The translations under genes and the position numbers were made by a program. Under the pieces are notes generated by a model. The model saw only the letters and a list, made by a program, of their open reading frames with translations. It made no database searches and was not told the DNA's origin. Source: an uncultured Lachnospiraceae bacterium (GTDB lineage: Bacteria > Bacillota > Clostridia > Lachnospirales > Lachnospiraceae). Taken from it: DNA of 56,694 nucleotides. Numbering within the stretch: the first letter of the stretch is position 1; every line of letters starts with the position of its first letter. The stretch is from contig CATOPL010000021.1 in the NCBI GenBank assembly GCA_951802115.1, positions 1 through 56,694 on the forward strand, written 5' to 3'. Positions 1 to 13,100 of this stretch are shown piece by piece.

Positions 1-108
1 ATTCCAGTAGAGAACTATTAGAAGATATTTTGGATATATTTTACTGATGAACAAATTTTTTAGAACCATATTAGAACCACAGAGCATTTTTGAATTGTTT
101 CACAACGT

Positions 109-144
109 AAAAAGGCTTTCGGAGAAAACCCCGAAAGCCTTAAA
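109..144 (-). terminator. Rho-independent terminator of tuf
   Basis: On the minus strand an 11-bp perfect stem (112-122 paired with 131-141) with an 8-nt loop is followed by a short T run. It lies about 20 bases after the tuf stop codon and ends the str operon. Confidence 0.9.
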
Positions 145-163
145 TTTACTGAATAAACTATAA

Positions 164-1351
164 TTACTCGATGATAGTAGCAACTCTTCCTGATCCAACA
201 GTTCTACCACCCTCACGGATAGCGAAGGTAAGACCCTGCTCCATAGCGATCGGATGGATCAGCTCAATGCTCATCTCAACGTTGTCGCCAGGCATGCACA
301 TCTCAGTACCTTCCGGAAGGTTGCAGACACCAGTAACGTCTGTAGTTCTGAAATAGAACTGCGGTCTGTAGTTGTTGAAGAACGGAGTATGACGTCCACC
401 CTCATCCTTGGTCAGTACATATACCTGAGCCGTGAATTTGGTGTGACATTTTACGCTGCCCGGTTTTGCAACAACCTGGCCGCGGACAATATCTGTTCTC
501 TGTACACCACGAAGAAGGATACCGATGTTGTCACCAGCCTGAGCCTCATCAAGAAGCTTACGGAACATCTCGATACCGGTTACAACCGTCTTACGGGATT
601 CTTCCTTCACACCGATGATCTCAACCTCCTCATTCAGATGAAGAGTACCGCGCTCTACTCTACCAGTAGCAACCGTACCACGACCGGTGATCGTGAATAC
701 GTCCTCAACCGGCATCAGGAACGGCTGATCTGTTGCACGCTGCGGATCCGGAATATACTCGTCAACGGTAGACATAAGCTCCATAATTTTGTCGCCCCAC
801 TCGCTGGTCGGCTCTTCCAGAGCTTTCAGTGCAGAACCTTTAATGATCGGGCAATCCGTAAACTCATACTCTTCCAGCTGCTCGGTGATCTCCATCTCAA
901 CCAGCTCAAGAAGCTCCTCATCATCTACCATATCGCATTTGTTCATGAACACTACGATATAAGGAACACCCACCTGACGGGACAGAAGGATATGCTCTTT
1001 GGTCTGTGCCATAACACCGTCTGTAGCTGCAACTACGAGGATTGCTCCATCCATCTGAGCAGCACCGGTGATCATATTCTTTACATAGTCCGCATGGCCC
1101 GGGCAGTCCACATGCGCATAATGTCTATTCTCAGTCTCATACTCCACATGTGCGGTAGAGATGGTGATTCCACGCTCTCTCTCTTCCGGAGCCTTGTCAA
1201 TGTTCTCGAAATCCGTAGCGGTGTTACCTGCTACTCTCTCAGAAAGAACCTTGGTGATTGCTGCAGTCAGAGTGGTTTTACCATGGTCTACGTGACCGAT
1301 GGTTCCAATATTACAATGTGGTTTAGTTCTGTCGAACTTAGCTTTTGCCAT
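164..1351 (-). CDS. tuf: Elongation factor Tu
   Basis: The product is the GTPase that brings aminoacyl-tRNA to the ribosomal A site in the cytoplasm. It is 395 residues, the usual bacterial length. The P loop GHVDHGKT is at residues 19-26, DCPGHADY near 82 and NKCD near 136, followed by the two beta-barrel domains with the expected [13 protein letters not shown] segment near 220. The start is fixed by an AGGAGG about 8 bases upstream. It is the last gene of the rpsL-rpsG-fusA-tuf group but also has its own promoter in the 105-bp gap after fusA, and a strong terminator follows. Nothing unusual is seen in the protein. Confidence 0.98.
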   Translation of the reverse strand: MAKAKFDRTKPHCNIGTIGHVDHGKTTLTAAITKVLSERVAGNTATDFENIDKAPEERERGITISTAHVEYETENRHYAHVDCPGHADYVKNMITGAAQMDGAILVVAATDGVMAQTKEHILLSRQVGVPYIVVFMNKCDMVDDEELLELVEMEITEQLEEYEFTDCPIIKGSALKALEEPTSEWGDKIMELMSTVDEYIPDPQRATDQPFLMPVEDVFTITGRGTVATGRVERGTLHLNEEVEIIGVKEESRKTVVTGIEMFRKLLDEAQAGDNIGILLRGVQRTDIVRGQVVAKPGSVKCHTKFTAQVYVLTKDEGGRHTPFFNNYRPQFYFRTTDVTGVCNLPEGTEMCMPGDNVEMSIELIHPIAMEQGLTFAIREGGRTVGSGRVATIIE

Positions 1352-1414
1352 TTTTGTTTTCCTCCTTTAAATCACATAATCTCAATATTTTATTTGATTG
1401 ACTCGCTATCCTTG

Positions 1415-1443
1415 ATTATATTTCAAATATCTGTATTTTGCAA
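1415..1443 (-). promoter_or_regulatory. Promoter of tuf
   Basis: On the minus strand TTGCAA (1438-1443) and TATAAT (1415-1420) are separated by 17 bases, between fusA and tuf. It would allow extra tuf transcription independent of the operon promoter. Confidence 0.75.
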
Positions 1444-1456
1444 GCCTGTTTATAGT

Positions 1457-3574
1457 TTATTTTGTCTTTGCAGCAAGAACTTTTTCCTGAACACTCTTCG
1501 GTACCTGCTCATATTTCTCAAAAAACATGGAATAGTTACCGCGTCCCTGAGTTCTGGAACGAAGATCGGTTGCATAACCAAACATCTCTGCCAGCGGTAC
1601 ATATCCGCGAATCATCTTACCGCCGCCGATATCATCCATACCTTCAATCCGACCCCGGCGGGAATTGATATCACCAATAACATCTCCCATGTAGTCTTCC
1701 GGCGTCGTGACTTCCACCTTCATAATCGGCTCAAGAAGCACTGCCCCTGCTTTCTGCATAGCTTCCTTAAATGCAAGAGAACCTGCAATATGGAATGCCA
1801 TCTCAGAAGAGTCAACCTCGTGATAAGAACCGTCAAACACAGTCGCATGAATACCAAGTACCGGGAATCCTCCCAGAATACCTGCCTTTGCTGCTTCCTC
1901 AATACCCTCGCCGACTGCCGGGATATACTCCTTCGGAATCGCGCCGCCGACAACGGAAGAATCGAACTTGAACAGCTCTTCACCATTGGCATCCATAGGC
2001 TCAAAGTGTACTTTACAGTGCCCATACTGTCCGCGTCCACCAGACTGTTTCGCATATTTGGAATCCACATCCACCGCTTTGGTGAAGGTCTCTTTGTAAG
2101 CAACCTGAGGCGCGCCTACGTTTGCCTCTACTTTGAATTCACGCAACAGACGGTCGACAATGATCTCCAGATGAAGCTCGCCCATACCTGCGATGATCGT
2201 CTGTCCGGTCTCCGGATCCGTATGCGCACGGAATGTCGGATCCTCTTCCGCCAGTTTCGCAAGAGACTCTCCAAGTTTGCCCTGGCCTGCCTTGGTCTTG
2301 GGCTCGATTGCCAGTTCGATAACCGGCTCCGGAAACTCCATGGATTCCAGAATCACCGGATGCCGCTCGTCACAGATCGTATCACCGGTAGTAGTCAGCT
2401 TAAAGCCCACCGCAGCGGCAATATCACCGGAATACACCTTGTCAAGCTCCTGCCTCTTATTGGCATGCATCTGAAGAATACGTCCCACGCGCTCTTTCTT
2501 GCCTTTTGTGGAGTTGTATACATAGGAACCGGAGTTCATCGTTCCGGAATACACACGGAAAAATGCCAGTTTTCCTACGAACGGGTCCGCCATGATCTTG
2601 AATGCCAGTGCAGAGAACGGCTCTTCGTCGGAAGAATGTCTCTCCACCTCATTGCCGTCCATATCCGTACCCTTGATAGACGGAATGTCGGTCGGCGCCG
2701 GCATATACTCCAGGATAGCATCCAGGAGCCTCTGTACACCTTTATTCCTGTATGCACTTCCGCAGCATACCGGAACTGCCGTACACTCACAGGTCGCTTT
2801 CCGAAGAGCAGCTTTCATCGACTCAACGGACGGCTCTTCGCCCTCCAGGTATTCCATCATCAGATCATCATCCAGCTCGCAGATCTTTTCCACAAGCTCA
2901 GTACGATATAATTCAGCGTCGTCCTTCATATCATCTGGAATATCGGTGATAGAAATATCGTCGCCCTTGTCATCATTGTAAATATACGCCTTCATCTCGA
3001 ACAGGTCGATGATTCCCTGGAATTCATCTTCCTTTCCGATCGGAAGCTGCAGGCAGATGGCATTTTTACCCAGACGGGTCTTAATCATCTCCACTGCATT
3101 GTAAAAATCTGCACCCAGAATGTCCATCTTGTTGATAAAAGCCATACGGGGTACATTATAGGTGTCAGCCTGACGCCATACATTCTCTGACTGAGGTTCG
3201 ACACCGCCCTTCGCACAGAAGACGCCCACTGCGCCGTCCAGCACACGAAGGGAACGCTCCACCTCTACGGTAAAGTCAACATGGCCCGGAGTATCAATAA
3301 TATTGATACGATGCTCCAGAGCACCTGGTTTTGCCTTGCAGTTTTCCTGCTGGGTCCAGTGACAGGTCGTAGCTGCGGAAGTGATCGTGATACCTCTCTC
3401 CTGCTCCTGTTCCATCCAGTCCATGGTCGCAGTACCTTCATGAGTATCACCGATCTTATAATTCACACCAGTATAATACAGGATACGCTCGGTCAATGTG
3501 GTCTTGCCGGCATCGATATGAGCCATAATCCCGATATTCCTGGTCCTTTCCAACGGATATTCTCTTCCAGCCAA
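1457..3574 (-). CDS. fusA: Elongation factor G
   Basis: The product is the translocation GTPase that moves tRNA and mRNA through the ribosome and helps recycle it. It is 705 residues, normal for EF-G. It carries the P loop AHIDAGKT at about residues 17-24, DTPGHVDF near 94 and NKMD near 148, and the C-terminal domain IV/V segments such as GRGQYGH and RGRIEGM. The start is TTG at 3574, because AGGAGG at 3583-3588 lies 8 bases upstream and no ATG fits. That ribosome binding site overlaps the rpsG stop codon, so fusA translation is probably coupled to rpsG. It is the third gene of the str operon. Confidence 0.97.
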   Translation of the reverse strand: MAGREYPLERTRNIGIMAHIDAGKTTLTERILYYTGVNYKIGDTHEGTATMDWMEQEQERGITITSAATTCHWTQQENCKAKPGALEHRINIIDTPGHVDFTVEVERSLRVLDGAVGVFCAKGGVEPQSENVWRQADTYNVPRMAFINKMDILGADFYNAVEMIKTRLGKNAICLQLPIGKEDEFQGIIDLFEMKAYIYNDDKGDDISITDIPDDMKDDAELYRTELVEKICELDDDLMMEYLEGEEPSVESMKAALRKATCECTAVPVCCGSAYRNKGVQRLLDAILEYMPAPTDIPSIKGTDMDGNEVERHSSDEEPFSALAFKIMADPFVGKLAFFRVYSGTMNSGSYVYNSTKGKKERVGRILQMHANKRQELDKVYSGDIAAAVGFKLTTTGDTICDERHPVILESMEFPEPVIELAIEPKTKAGQGKLGESLAKLAEEDPTFRAHTDPETGQTIIAGMGELHLEIIVDRLLREFKVEANVGAPQVAYKETFTKAVDVDSKYAKQSGGRGQYGHCKVHFEPMDANGEELFKFDSSVVGGAIPKEYIPAVGEGIEEAAKAGILGGFPVLGIHATVFDGSYHEVDSSEMAFHIAGSLAFKEAMQKAGAVLLEPIMKVEVTTPEDYMGDVIGDINSRRGRIEGMDDIGGGKMIRGYVPLAEMFGYATDLRSRTQGRGNYSMFFEKYEQVPKSVQEKVLAAKTK

Positions 3575-3586
3575 TGGATTTTCCTC

Positions 3587-4452
<866 letters not shown>

Positions 4453-4875
4453 TTACTTCTTGGCGTCTTTTGGTCTCTTGGCACCATATTTAGAACGCGC
4501 CTGACGTCTCTTCGCCACACCTGCGGTATCAAGCGTACCACGTACAATATGATATCTGGTACCCGGAAGGTCTTTTACCCTGCCTCCGCGGATTAGAACA
4601 ACACTGTGCTCCTGAAGGTTGTGACCTTCGCCCGGAATATAGCTGGTAACCTCGATACCATTGGAAAGACGTACTCTGGCAATCTTACGAAGCGCAGAAT
4701 TCGGCTTCTTCGGAGTCGCAGTCTTCACTGCTGTGCACACGCCGCGCTTCTGCGGTGCTGATGCATCCGTTGGTCTCTTTCTCAGAGAGTTGAACCCTTT
4801 CTGCAGAGCCGGAGCAGTGGACTTCTTTACAGATGTCTGTCTTCCTTTTCTTACTAACTGGTTAAATGTTGGCAT
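4453..4875 (-). CDS. rpsL: 30S ribosomal protein S12
   Basis: S12 sits at the decoding centre and affects accuracy. The protein is 140 residues, starting [13 protein letters not shown]. An in-frame ATG six codons upstream is rejected because the strong AGGAGGTG (4882-4889) falls inside that extension and is correctly spaced for 4875. The streptomycin-relevant lysines in [11 protein letters not shown] and GGRVKDLPG are the wild-type ones. It is the first gene of the str operon, with a leader containing two small dyads and a consensus promoter. Confidence 0.97.
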   Translation of the reverse strand: MPTFNQLVRKGRQTSVKKSTAPALQKGFNSLRKRPTDASAPQKRGVCTAVKTATPKKPNSALRKIARVRLSNGIEVTSYIPGEGHNLQEHSVVLIRGGRVKDLPGTRYHIVRGTLDTAGVAKRRQARSKYGAKRPKDAKK

Positions 4876-4918
4876 TCCTTTCACCTCCTGCATATTTGTG
4901 ACAGGTTTCTCCTGCGAC

Positions 4919-4967
4919 GGTAAGAGTTCTTACCATGACTGCTGTTCTTTTCAGACTCACTGAAAAG
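4919..4967 (-). promoter_or_regulatory. Two hairpins in the rpsL leader
   Basis: The leader has a perfect 8-bp hairpin (4947-4954 with 4960-4967) and a second dyad GGTAAG-AGTT-CTTACC (4919-4934). Ribosomal protein mRNAs often carry such leaders; no specific family was recognised. Confidence 0.45.
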
Positions 4968-4995
4968 CACCCGTGTTATGCACGCATGCCTGATT

Positions 4996-5024
4996 ATTAT
5001 ATATAATACTTTTCGCCTTGTCAA
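4996..5024 (-). promoter_or_regulatory. Promoter of the rpsL-rpsG-fusA-tuf operon
   Basis: A consensus TTGACA (5019-5024) and a consensus TATAAT (4996-5001) on the minus strand are separated by exactly 17 bases. It starts just after the stop codon of the membrane protein gene at 5043. Confidence 0.92.
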
Positions 5025-5042
5025 GCAGTTTTACAGAATTCA

Positions 5043-5429
5043 CTACTTTTGCACACTGTTTCTATGTTGAGAAAAGGGATCGTTTTCTCCATGCCACAGA
5101 CATCTGGGCGGATGTTCTGAACTTCCCGACTGGTACCACGGGCAGTTACTTTCTCCATTCGTCCCACCGCAATATAATTCTGAAGTGCCGAATCTTTCCT
5201 TTTCCCTCTTCTTTGCAAGTATGAGTATCGCGGCTGTAAACCCGATACAGCACGGTATAGACAAATAGAGACCCAAAATAAACGAACCTGCAAGGCAACA
5301 CACAAATCCCGTAATTGCCAGTTCCGTTTTTTTCATTCTCAATCCCACTATCAGCGGAATCAAACCAATCAGCAACCCCATAATCACACTTCCAATAAAG
5401 ACGCCGTACCAGTAAAACAGTTGTTCCAT
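5043..5429 (-). CDS. Small membrane protein of unknown function
   Basis: This 128-residue reading frame starts at an ATG placed 8 bases after GGAGGGAG; a longer frame extends upstream but lacks a site. Residues about 8-29, 34-57 and 60-74 are hydrophobic and would form two or three membrane helices. The tail is hydrophilic, with scattered cysteines and tryptophans (CGGTNGESNCPW). The tail does not resemble a family I know and could reflect a shifted frame near the end. It lies just upstream of the str operon promoter on the same strand. Confidence 0.6.
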   Translation of the reverse strand: MEQLFYWYGVFIGSVIMGLLIGLIPLIVGLRMKKTELAITGFVCCLAGSFILGLYLSIPCCIGFTAAILILAKKREKERFGTSELYCGGTNGESNCPWYQSGSSEHPPRCLWHGENDPFSQHRNSVQK

Positions 5430-5757
5430 CTCTTTCTCCCTCCATGCGTATACGATTGTATGATCCACATTATATTCAGGCGAACTGTCGTCTGTATTTC
5501 TCTCGGACTTCATTTTCGTCAGTCAGCGGCGGCACCATATCGTCTTTTCAGGCTTCAACGCCGAAATTTCTCCTGCAGAATTCCACCAGATATCATGCAG
5601 ACATCACACTATGTGATCTCAAAATTTATTATACAAGTATCCGTCCAAAAATCAACCAATATATAGCCGTAAAATTCTTAGGATTCTCTTAATTCGCTGG
5701 ACACCGCCCTTCTTTGGTGCTATGATAAGGCAAATTTAAAAAGGAGTCCTCTTACAT

Positions 5758-6276
5758 ATGCTGAAAACATTTTTAAGGGCACTTTTAAAGCCCTTTTCTT
5801 TTCTGCCTGCGATCCTGATGATGTACCTGATCTTCTCCTTTTCTTCCCAGGACGGCAACACTTCCGGAAATTTAAGCTACAAGGTCAGTGAGATCATCGT
5901 GGAGTCCGCCAATGAAGCCTTTGAACTACACTGGTCCAGAAGCGACATTAATTACTATATAGAACAGATTCATCATCCGGTCCGAAAACTGGCGCATATG
6001 ACCGAATATTTTCTTCTGGCCGTCTCTGTCTCATTTCCTCTCTATGTATATGGAGTCAGAGGGCTGTGGCTTCCGATTCTTGCCGGAGGCTTCTGCGTGG
6101 GCTTTGCAGCGCTGGATGAATATCACCAGTCCTTCGTAGCCGGACGCGGACCGTCCAAAAAAGATGTAGGCATCGACAGTATCGGTATATTTGCCGGTGT
6201 GCTGATGGTTCAGTTTCTGTGTTTTCTCGGACGGCTGACCATTTTCCGTCCTCTGGCAAAGCGAAAGAAAAAATGA
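5758..6276 (+). CDS. VanZ-like family membrane protein
   Basis: The 172-residue protein has the VanZ-like pattern: a first membrane helix followed by FSFSSQ (about residue 27), then RKLAHMTEYFLLA near 76, and DEYHQSFVAGRGPSKKDVGID near 120 followed by a last helix. VanZ of Enterococcus gives low-level teicoplanin resistance; most chromosomal homologues have no assigned role. AAGGAG lies 9 bases before the ATG. It stands alone on the plus strand between the minus-strand str operon and rpoC, and converges on rpoC through a palindromic terminator. Confidence 0.85.
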   Translation: MLKTFLRALLKPFSFLPAILMMYLIFSFSSQDGNTSGNLSYKVSEIIVESANEAFELHWSRSDINYYIEQIHHPVRKLAHMTEYFLLAVSVSFPLYVYGVRGLWLPILAGGFCVGFAALDEYHQSFVAGRGPSKKDVGIDSIGIFAGVLMVQFLCFLGRLTIFRPLAKRKKK

Positions 6277-6312
6277 CCGGACTGCAGAAAACAGACCGCG
6301 TGAACGCCACAT

Positions 6313-6415
6313 AAGGGGCGGCTGCAAAATATCAGATCTACACAGTATATGTTACAGACATTTACCTGTCCGGACCATACACTGCAGAATCTTCTTATTT
6401 TGCAGCCGCCCTTTT
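6313..6415. terminator. Palindromic element between convergent vanZ-like and rpoC genes
   Basis: A perfect 16-bp inverted repeat (6316-6331 with 6396-6411), with arm core GGCTGCAAAAT, flanks a loop of 64 bases. Runs of A and T lie outside the arms, so it can end transcription from both sides. It resembles the arms of the elements at 17802 and 35085. Confidence 0.7.
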
Positions 6416-6423
6416 ACTTTTCT

Positions 6424-9400
6424 CTATTCTTCTGTCAGATCCTCTTCCACCTCTATGTCTGCATCGTACTCATCTTCATCAATATAGTCCTCTGCATCCA
6501 CATTTTCTTCGTCGTCCTCAAAAGTCTCCTTTTCGAACATTTCTTCCGAAAATGTCTGTGTCAGATCCTCTTCATCGTCACTTGAATCCACCAGCTCTTC
6601 TTCCAGATCCGTATTCAGCTTTACATCCCGGTAACGCTTCATACCAGTACCCGCAGGAATCAATTTTCCAATGATAACGTTTTCCTTCAATCCAATCAAC
6701 GGATCAACTTTTCCTTTGATCGCCGCTTCCGTGAGCACCTTAGTGGTCTCCTGGAAGGACGCAGCGGACAGGAAAGAATTCGTCGCAAGCGATGCCTTTG
6801 TAATACCGAGCAGCACCTGCTTTCCATCTGCTGGTTCTTTTCCTTCTTTCACCAGCTTCTCGTTCATATCCTCAAACTCAAGAATATCAACCAGCGTACC
6901 CGGAAGGAATTCACTGTCTCCATTATCCTCAATGCGGATCTTCTTCAGCATCTGACGAACAATCATCTCAATGTGTTTATCATTAATCTCCACACCCTGC
7001 AGACGGTATACTCTCTGCACCTCCTGCAGAAGATAATCCTGAACGGATCTTACACCCTTGATTTTCAGAATATCATGAGGATTGATACTGCCCTCCGTCA
7101 ATGCATCACCGGCTTCCACATAACTGCCGTCCATAATCTTAATCCGGGAATCAAATGGAATCAGATACGTTTTGGATTCACCGCTCTCATTGTTGCTGAC
7201 AACGATCTCACGTTTCTTTTTCATATCATTGATGCTGGCAAGTCCGGCAATCTCCGTTACTATCGCAAGACCTTTGGGTTTTCTTGCCTCGAAAAGCTCT
7301 TCCACACGTGGAAGACCCTGCGTAATATCGCCGCCGGCCACACCGCCGGTATGGAACGTACGCATCGTAAGCTGTGTACCCGGTTCTCCGATCGACTGTG
7401 CCGCGATAATGCCGACTGTCTCGCCTACCTGTACCGCTTCACCGGTTGCCATATTAGCACCATAGCATTTTGCACAGACTCCGATATGAGAACGACAAGT
7501 AAGTGCTGTTCGGATGCGAATGCGATCGAACGGCTTTCCGTTTTTATCTACTCCATAATTGACAACCGCCGCCGCACGTCTCGGCGTAATCATATGATTT
7601 GCCTTCACAATGATATTGCCGTCTTTGTCACAAATATCCTCGCATACAAAGCGTCCGGTAATGCGTTCCTGAAGAGACTCAATCAATTCTTTACCGTCTG
7701 TAAAGGCACTGACTTCCATGCCCGGAAGCTCTGTATCTTTTCCTTCATTGCAGTCCATCTCACGGACAATCAGCTCCTGAGACACGTCTACCAGTCGCCT
7801 GGTCAGATATCCGGAGTCCGCAGTACGAAGCGCCGTATCCGACAGACCTTTACGTGCTCCATGAGCGGACATGAAGTATTCCAGTACGTCCAGTCCTTCA
7901 CGGAAATTAGATTTAATCGGCAGCTCAATCGTATGGCCGGTTGTATCCGCCATCAGACCGCGCATGCCGGCAAGCTGCTTGATCTGCTTATCGGAACCGC
8001 GGGCGCCTGAATCTGCCATCATATAAATATTATTATATTTGTCAAGACCGTCCAGAAGCGCTTTGGTAAGAATCGCATCCGTTTCTTTCCATGTTTCCAC
8101 GACCTCTTTGTAGCGCTCCTCCTCCGTAATTTTACCACGTTTGTAATTACGGGTGATCTTATCCACTGTATCCTGGGCTTTCTTGATCAGATCCGGCTTT
8201 TCCGGAGGCACGGTCATATCAGAGATCGATACGGTCATAGCCGCTCTGGTAGAGTATTTATAACCCATCGCCTTGATATCATCCAGCACTTCCGCCGTCC
8301 TGGTCGCCCCGTGGGTATTAATCACTTTTTCCAGAATCTGCTTCAGTCCTTTTTTACCCACATGAAAATCCACTTCCAGCTTTAATTCGTTGCCGGGTAC
8401 GCTGCGGTCAACAAATCCCAAATCCTGAGGCAAAATCTCATTGAATATAAAACGGCCCAATGTAGACTCTTCCGTACTCTGCAACCAGGCCCCGTTCGGC
8501 ATTTTTTTCGTCACGCGGACTTTAATCCTGCTCTGAAGAGTCAGAGAGCCATTCTCGTAAGCCAAAATCGCCTCATTGACATTTTTAAATGCCTTACCTT
8601 CGCCGATCGCTCCCGGTCTCTCCTGCGTCAGATAATAGATTCCAAGTACCATATCCTGAGATGGCACTGCCACCGGACCACCGTCAGAAGGCTTTAACAG
8701 GTTATTCGGAGAAAGAAGCAGGAAACGGCATTCTGCCTGTGCCTCCACAGACAGCGGCAGATGAACCGCCATCTGGTCTCCATCAAAATCTGCATTAAAT
8801 GCAGTACATACCAGAGGATGCAGCTTAATCGCCTTACCCTCCACCAGAATCGGCTCAAAAGCCTGAATTCCCAGCCTGTGAAGCGTGGGGGCGCGGTTCA
8901 GCATAACCGGATGTTCTTTGATGACCTCTTCCAGCACATCCCACACCTCGGTCTGAAGACGTTCCACCATTTTCTTGGCGCTTTTAATATTGTGTGCGGC
9001 ATTGTTTGCCACCAGTTCTTTCATTACAAAAGGCTTGAACAGTTCAATCGCCATCTCCTTGGGAAGACCGCACTGATAGATTTTCAGTTCAGGCCCCACC
9101 ACAATAACTGAACGACCGGAATAGTCCACACGTTTTCCCAAAAGGTTCTGACGGAAACGGCCGGATTTTCCTTTCAGCATATCAGACAGAGATTTTAATG
9201 CCCGGTTGCCGGGTCCGGTTACAGGACGGCCTCTTCTTCCGTTATCGATCAGAGCGTCTACTGCTTCCTGAAGCATACGCTTTTCATTGCGGACGATAAT
9301 ATCCGGAGCACCCAGGTCCAGCAGCCTCTGCAGACGGTTATTGCGGTTGATAATTCTTCTGTACAGATCATTCAGGTCTGAAGTTGCAAAACGTCCTCCA

Positions 9401-10164
9401 TCCAGCTGTACCATTGGTCGCAGATCCGGCGGAATGACTGGAATTGCATCCATAATCATCCATTCCGGTTTGTTTCCGGAACCGCGGAATGCTTCCACAA
9501 CTTCCAATCTTTTGATAATACGAGCACGTTTTTGCCCGGATGCGTTTTTCAACCCGGCTTTCAATTCCTCGGAATCTTTTTCCAGATCAATCGCCTGCAG
9601 AAGTTCCTTGACGGATTCCGCCCCCATACCCACGCGAAAGGCTCCGGATTCTGGATACTTTTCCTTCATATCCTGATATTCTTTTTCTGAAAGCACCTGT
9701 TTGTACAAAAGTTCGGTCTTTCCCGGATCAAGTACAATATAGGAAGCAAAATACAATACCTTTTCCAGCGTTCTTGGAGACAGATCCAGAATCAGTCCCA
9801 TACGACTGGGAATTCCTTTGAAATACCAGATGTGAGACACAGGAGCAGCCAGCTGAATATGTCCCATTCTCTCACGGCGCACGTTCGATTTCGTAACCTC
9901 TACGCCGCATCGGTCGCAGACAACGCCTTTATATCTGATCTTCTTATACTTACCACAATGACACTCCCAGTCCTTGCTCGGTCCGAAAATCCGTTCACAG
10001 AAAAGACCGTCTTTTTCCGGCTTCAACGTTCTGTAATTGATCGTCTCAGGTTTCTTCACCTCACCCCTGGACCATACGCGAATGGTCTCCGGGGATGCAA
10101 GGCCGATCTTGATCGCATCAAAGGTCATTGGCTGGTAAGCCTCATTATTCGTTGTTTCAGGCAT
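6424..10164 (-). CDS. rpoC: RNA polymerase beta-prime subunit
   Basis: This is the large catalytic subunit of RNA polymerase, 1246 residues from the chosen ATG. The N-terminal zinc site (CHCGKYKK followed by CDRCG, about residues 65-85), the Mg-binding NADFDGDQM near 460, the second zinc site around [11 protein letters not shown], and the [13 protein letters not shown] segment are all present. The ATG at 10164 is 8 bases from AGGAGG; a GTG three codons upstream overlaps that site and is rejected. It follows rpoB by 14 bases. The last 50 or so residues are strongly acidic, in parallel with the acidic tail of rpoB. Confidence 0.98.
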   Translation of the reverse strand: MPETTNNEAYQPMTFDAIKIGLASPETIRVWSRGEVKKPETINYRTLKPEKDGLFCERIFGPSKDWECHCGKYKKIRYKGVVCDRCGVEVTKSNVRRERMGHIQLAAPVSHIWYFKGIPSRMGLILDLSPRTLEKVLYFASYIVLDPGKTELLYKQVLSEKEYQDMKEKYPESGAFRVGMGAESVKELLQAIDLEKDSEELKAGLKNASGQKRARIIKRLEVVEAFRGSGNKPEWMIMDAIPVIPPDLRPMVQLDGGRFATSDLNDLYRRIINRNNRLQRLLDLGAPDIIVRNEKRMLQEAVDALIDNGRRGRPVTGPGNRALKSLSDMLKGKSGRFRQNLLGKRVDYSGRSVIVVGPELKIYQCGLPKEMAIELFKPFVMKELVANNAAHNIKSAKKMVERLQTEVWDVLEEVIKEHPVMLNRAPTLHRLGIQAFEPILVEGKAIKLHPLVCTAFNADFDGDQMAVHLPLSVEAQAECRFLLLSPNNLLKPSDGGPVAVPSQDMVLGIYYLTQERPGAIGEGKAFKNVNEAILAYENGSLTLQSRIKVRVTKKMPNGAWLQSTEESTLGRFIFNEILPQDLGFVDRSVPGNELKLEVDFHVGKKGLKQILEKVINTHGATRTAEVLDDIKAMGYKYSTRAAMTVSISDMTVPPEKPDLIKKAQDTVDKITRNYKRGKITEEERYKEVVETWKETDAILTKALLDGLDKYNNIYMMADSGARGSDKQIKQLAGMRGLMADTTGHTIELPIKSNFREGLDVLEYFMSAHGARKGLSDTALRTADSGYLTRRLVDVSQELIVREMDCNEGKDTELPGMEVSAFTDGKELIESLQERITGRFVCEDICDKDGNIIVKANHMITPRRAAAVVNYGVDKNGKPFDRIRIRTALTCRSHIGVCAKCYGANMATGEAVQVGETVGIIAAQSIGEPGTQLTMRTFHTGGVAGGDITQGLPRVEELFEARKPKGLAIVTEIAGLASINDMKKKREIVVSNNESGESKTYLIPFDSRIKIMDGSYVEAGDALTEGSINPHDILKIKGVRSVQDYLLQEVQRVYRLQGVEINDKHIEMIVRQMLKKIRIEDNGDSEFLPGTLVDILEFEDMNEKLVKEGKEPADGKQVLLGITKASLATNSFLSAASFQETTKVLTEAAIKGKVDPLIGLKENVIIGKLIPAGTGMKRYRDVKLNTDLEEELVDSSDDEEDLTQTFSEEMFEKETFEDDEENVDAEDYIDEDEYDADIEVEEDLTEE

Positions 10165-10178
10165 GAACGGCACCTCCT

Positions 10179-13100
10179 CTATTCAAAATCAATCTCTTCA
10201 TCCAGATCCAGAGTATCGGCATCAGTATCCTCTTCTGTGCTGTCCTCCTCCACGTCCACAAGTTCGTCTCCTTCAAACTCCTGCTTGCTGAAACCAAAGG
10301 TTCCCAGAGACTCATTTTCTTCATTGCGGTAACGTCTGCTGTCGCTCTCGAGAATCGAACGAATATCCACATCTCCGTATTCGCTGCTCTCCATAATTTC
10401 CACTTCCGTATTGTCATCACGCAGCACACGCACATCCAGTCCAAGAGACTGCAGTTCTTTGAGCAGTACCTTGAAAGATTCCGGAATTCCAGACTCAGGA
10501 ATGTTATCCCCTTTAATAATTGCTTCATAGGTCTTGACGCGTCCGATAACATCGTCAGACTTGACCGTCAGAATCTCCTGCAGGGTATAAGAAGCTCCAT
10601 ACGCTTCCAGTGCCCAGACTTCCATCTCTCCAAAACGCTGACCGCCGAACTGCGCCTTGCCGCCCAAGGGCTGCTGCGTAACGAGAGAATAAGGACCGGT
10701 AGAACGGGCATGAATTTTATCATCCACCAGATGATGCAGCTTCAGGTAATGCATATGTCCGATTGTAACCGGACTGTCGAAATATTCTCCTGTACGTCCG
10801 TCTCTCAGACGTACTTTTCCGTCGCGGGAAATGGGCACACCCTTCCAGAGTTTTCTGTGTTCTCTGTTTTCATACAGATAATCCATGACTTCCGGAAGCA
10901 GCTCCTGTTCATGCTTCGCTTTAAACTCATTCCAGTCCAGATTTACATAATCGTTCGCAAGATCAAGAGTGTCCATAATGTCATTTTCATTTGCACCGTC
11001 AAAGACCGGAGTCGCCACATTAAATCCCAACGCTTTTGCGGCCAGACTTAAATGAATCTCCAGAACCTGTCCGATGTTCATACGAGACGGCACGCCAAGC
11101 GGATTCAGCACGATATCCAGCGGACGTCCATTGGGCAGAAACGGCATGTCTTCCACTGGAAGCACACGGGAAACCACACCCTTGTTGCCATGGCGGCCTG
11201 CCATCTTGTCGCCCACGGAAATCTTTCTTTTCTGTGCAATATAAATGCGGACTGCCTGATTGACTCCCGGAGACAGTTCATCTCCGTTTTCTCTCGTAAA
11301 TACTTTGGCATCTACAACGATACCATATTCTCCATGGGGCACTTTCAAAGAAGTATCGCGCACTTCTCTGGCCTTCTCTCCGAAGATTGCACGCAGAAGT
11401 CTCTCTTCCGCCGTCAGCTCCGTTTCCCCTTTGGGAGTTACTTTTCCTACCAGAATATCTCCAGCGCGGACTTCCGCACCTACACGGATAATGCCTCTGC
11501 TGTCCAGATCTTTGAGCGCGTCATCACCGACGCCCGGAACATCCCTTGTAATCTCCTCCGGCCCCAGCTTTGTATCACGGGCTTCCGCCTCGTATTCTTC
11601 AATATGGATCGATGTATACACATCGTCCATAACCAGTCTTTCACTCAACAGTACCGCATCCTCATAGTTGTAACCTTCCCAGGTCATAAAACCGATCAGA
11701 GGATTCTTACCCAGAGCAATCTCACCGTTAGAGGTAGACGGACCATCCGCGATCACCTGTCCTGCTTCTACACGGTCGCCTTTGAATACCATAGGCCTCT
11801 GATTATAACAGTTGCTCTGATTGCTTCTGGTAAATTTGGTCAGATGATACGTATCGCGTACTCCGTTATCCTGACGTACTACAATCTCATTGGACACGGA
11901 ACGTTCTACCACACCTGAATTTTTTGCAATCACGCATACGCCGGAGTCCACTGCTGTCTTCTCTTCCATACCTGTACCGACTACCGGAGCCTCTGTCAGC
12001 ATCAACGGCACAGCCTGGCGCTGCATGTTAGAACCCATCAAAGCTCTGTTTGCGTCATCATTCTCCAGGAACGGAATCAGCGCAGTCGCCACAGAAAACA
12101 CCATCTTCGGCGATACATCCATGAAATCGAACATCGTCTTTTCATATTCCTGTGTCTCTTCACGATAACGGCCGGATACGTTGTTGCGGACGAAATATCC
12201 ATTCTCATCCAGAGGCTCATTCGCCTGCGCCACATGATAATTATCCTCTTCATCCGCAGTCATATAGACCACTTCTTCCGTCACCCGTGGATTCTTCGGA
12301 TCGCTTTTATCTATTTTACGGTACGGTGCTTCTACAAAACCGTACTCGTTAATCCTCGCATAGCATGCAAGGGAATTGATCAGACCGATGTTGGGACCTT
12401 CAGGAGTCTCAATCGGACACATTCTTCCATAATGAGAATAGTGCACGTCGCGAACCTCAAATCCTGCACGATCCCTAGACAGACCTCCAGGTCCCAGCGC
12501 AGACAGACGTCTCTTGTGCGTCAGCTCACCCAGAGGATTGTTCTGGTCCATGAACTGTGAAAGCTGCGAAGAACCAAAAAATTCTTTTACGGCAGCTGTC
12601 ACCGGTTTGATATTGATCAGAGACTGCGGAGATATTCCTTCCGTATCCTGTGTCGTCATGCGCTCGCGTACGACTCTCTCCAGACGAGAAAGACCAATCC
12701 GGTACTGATTCTGAAGCAGTTCGCCCACCGCGCGAATCCGACGGTTGCCAAGATGATCGATATCATCATGATTGCCGAGTCCATACTCCAGATGCATGTT
12801 ATAATTAATGGATGCAAGAATGTCATCCTTTGTAATATGCTTGGGAACCAGGTCCGAAGCTTCTCTGCAAATCGCCTCTTTTAATTCTTCCTGATCCGTA
12901 TATTCCTCCAAGAGCTTTTCCAGCACCGGATAGTAAACCAGCTCTCTGATCCCAAGCTCTTTTGGATCGCAGTCTACATATTTCTTCAGATCCACCATAC
13001 GGTTCGTAAGCACTTTGATCTTCCGCTCTTCTCCTGCAATCCACACATACGCGATTCCGGAATCCTGGAGTCTGGAAGCTAGCTCTGCATCTACCTTCGT

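Noticed and set aside
254..2911. 885-codon open frame on the plus strand across tuf and fusA
   Set aside because: It is antisense to two certain, highly conserved genes, has no ribosome binding site and its product has no domain features; codon bias of the opposite strand keeps it open.
6973..8010. 345-codon plus-strand frame inside rpoC
   Set aside because: Antisense shadow of a conserved part of rpoC without a start signal.
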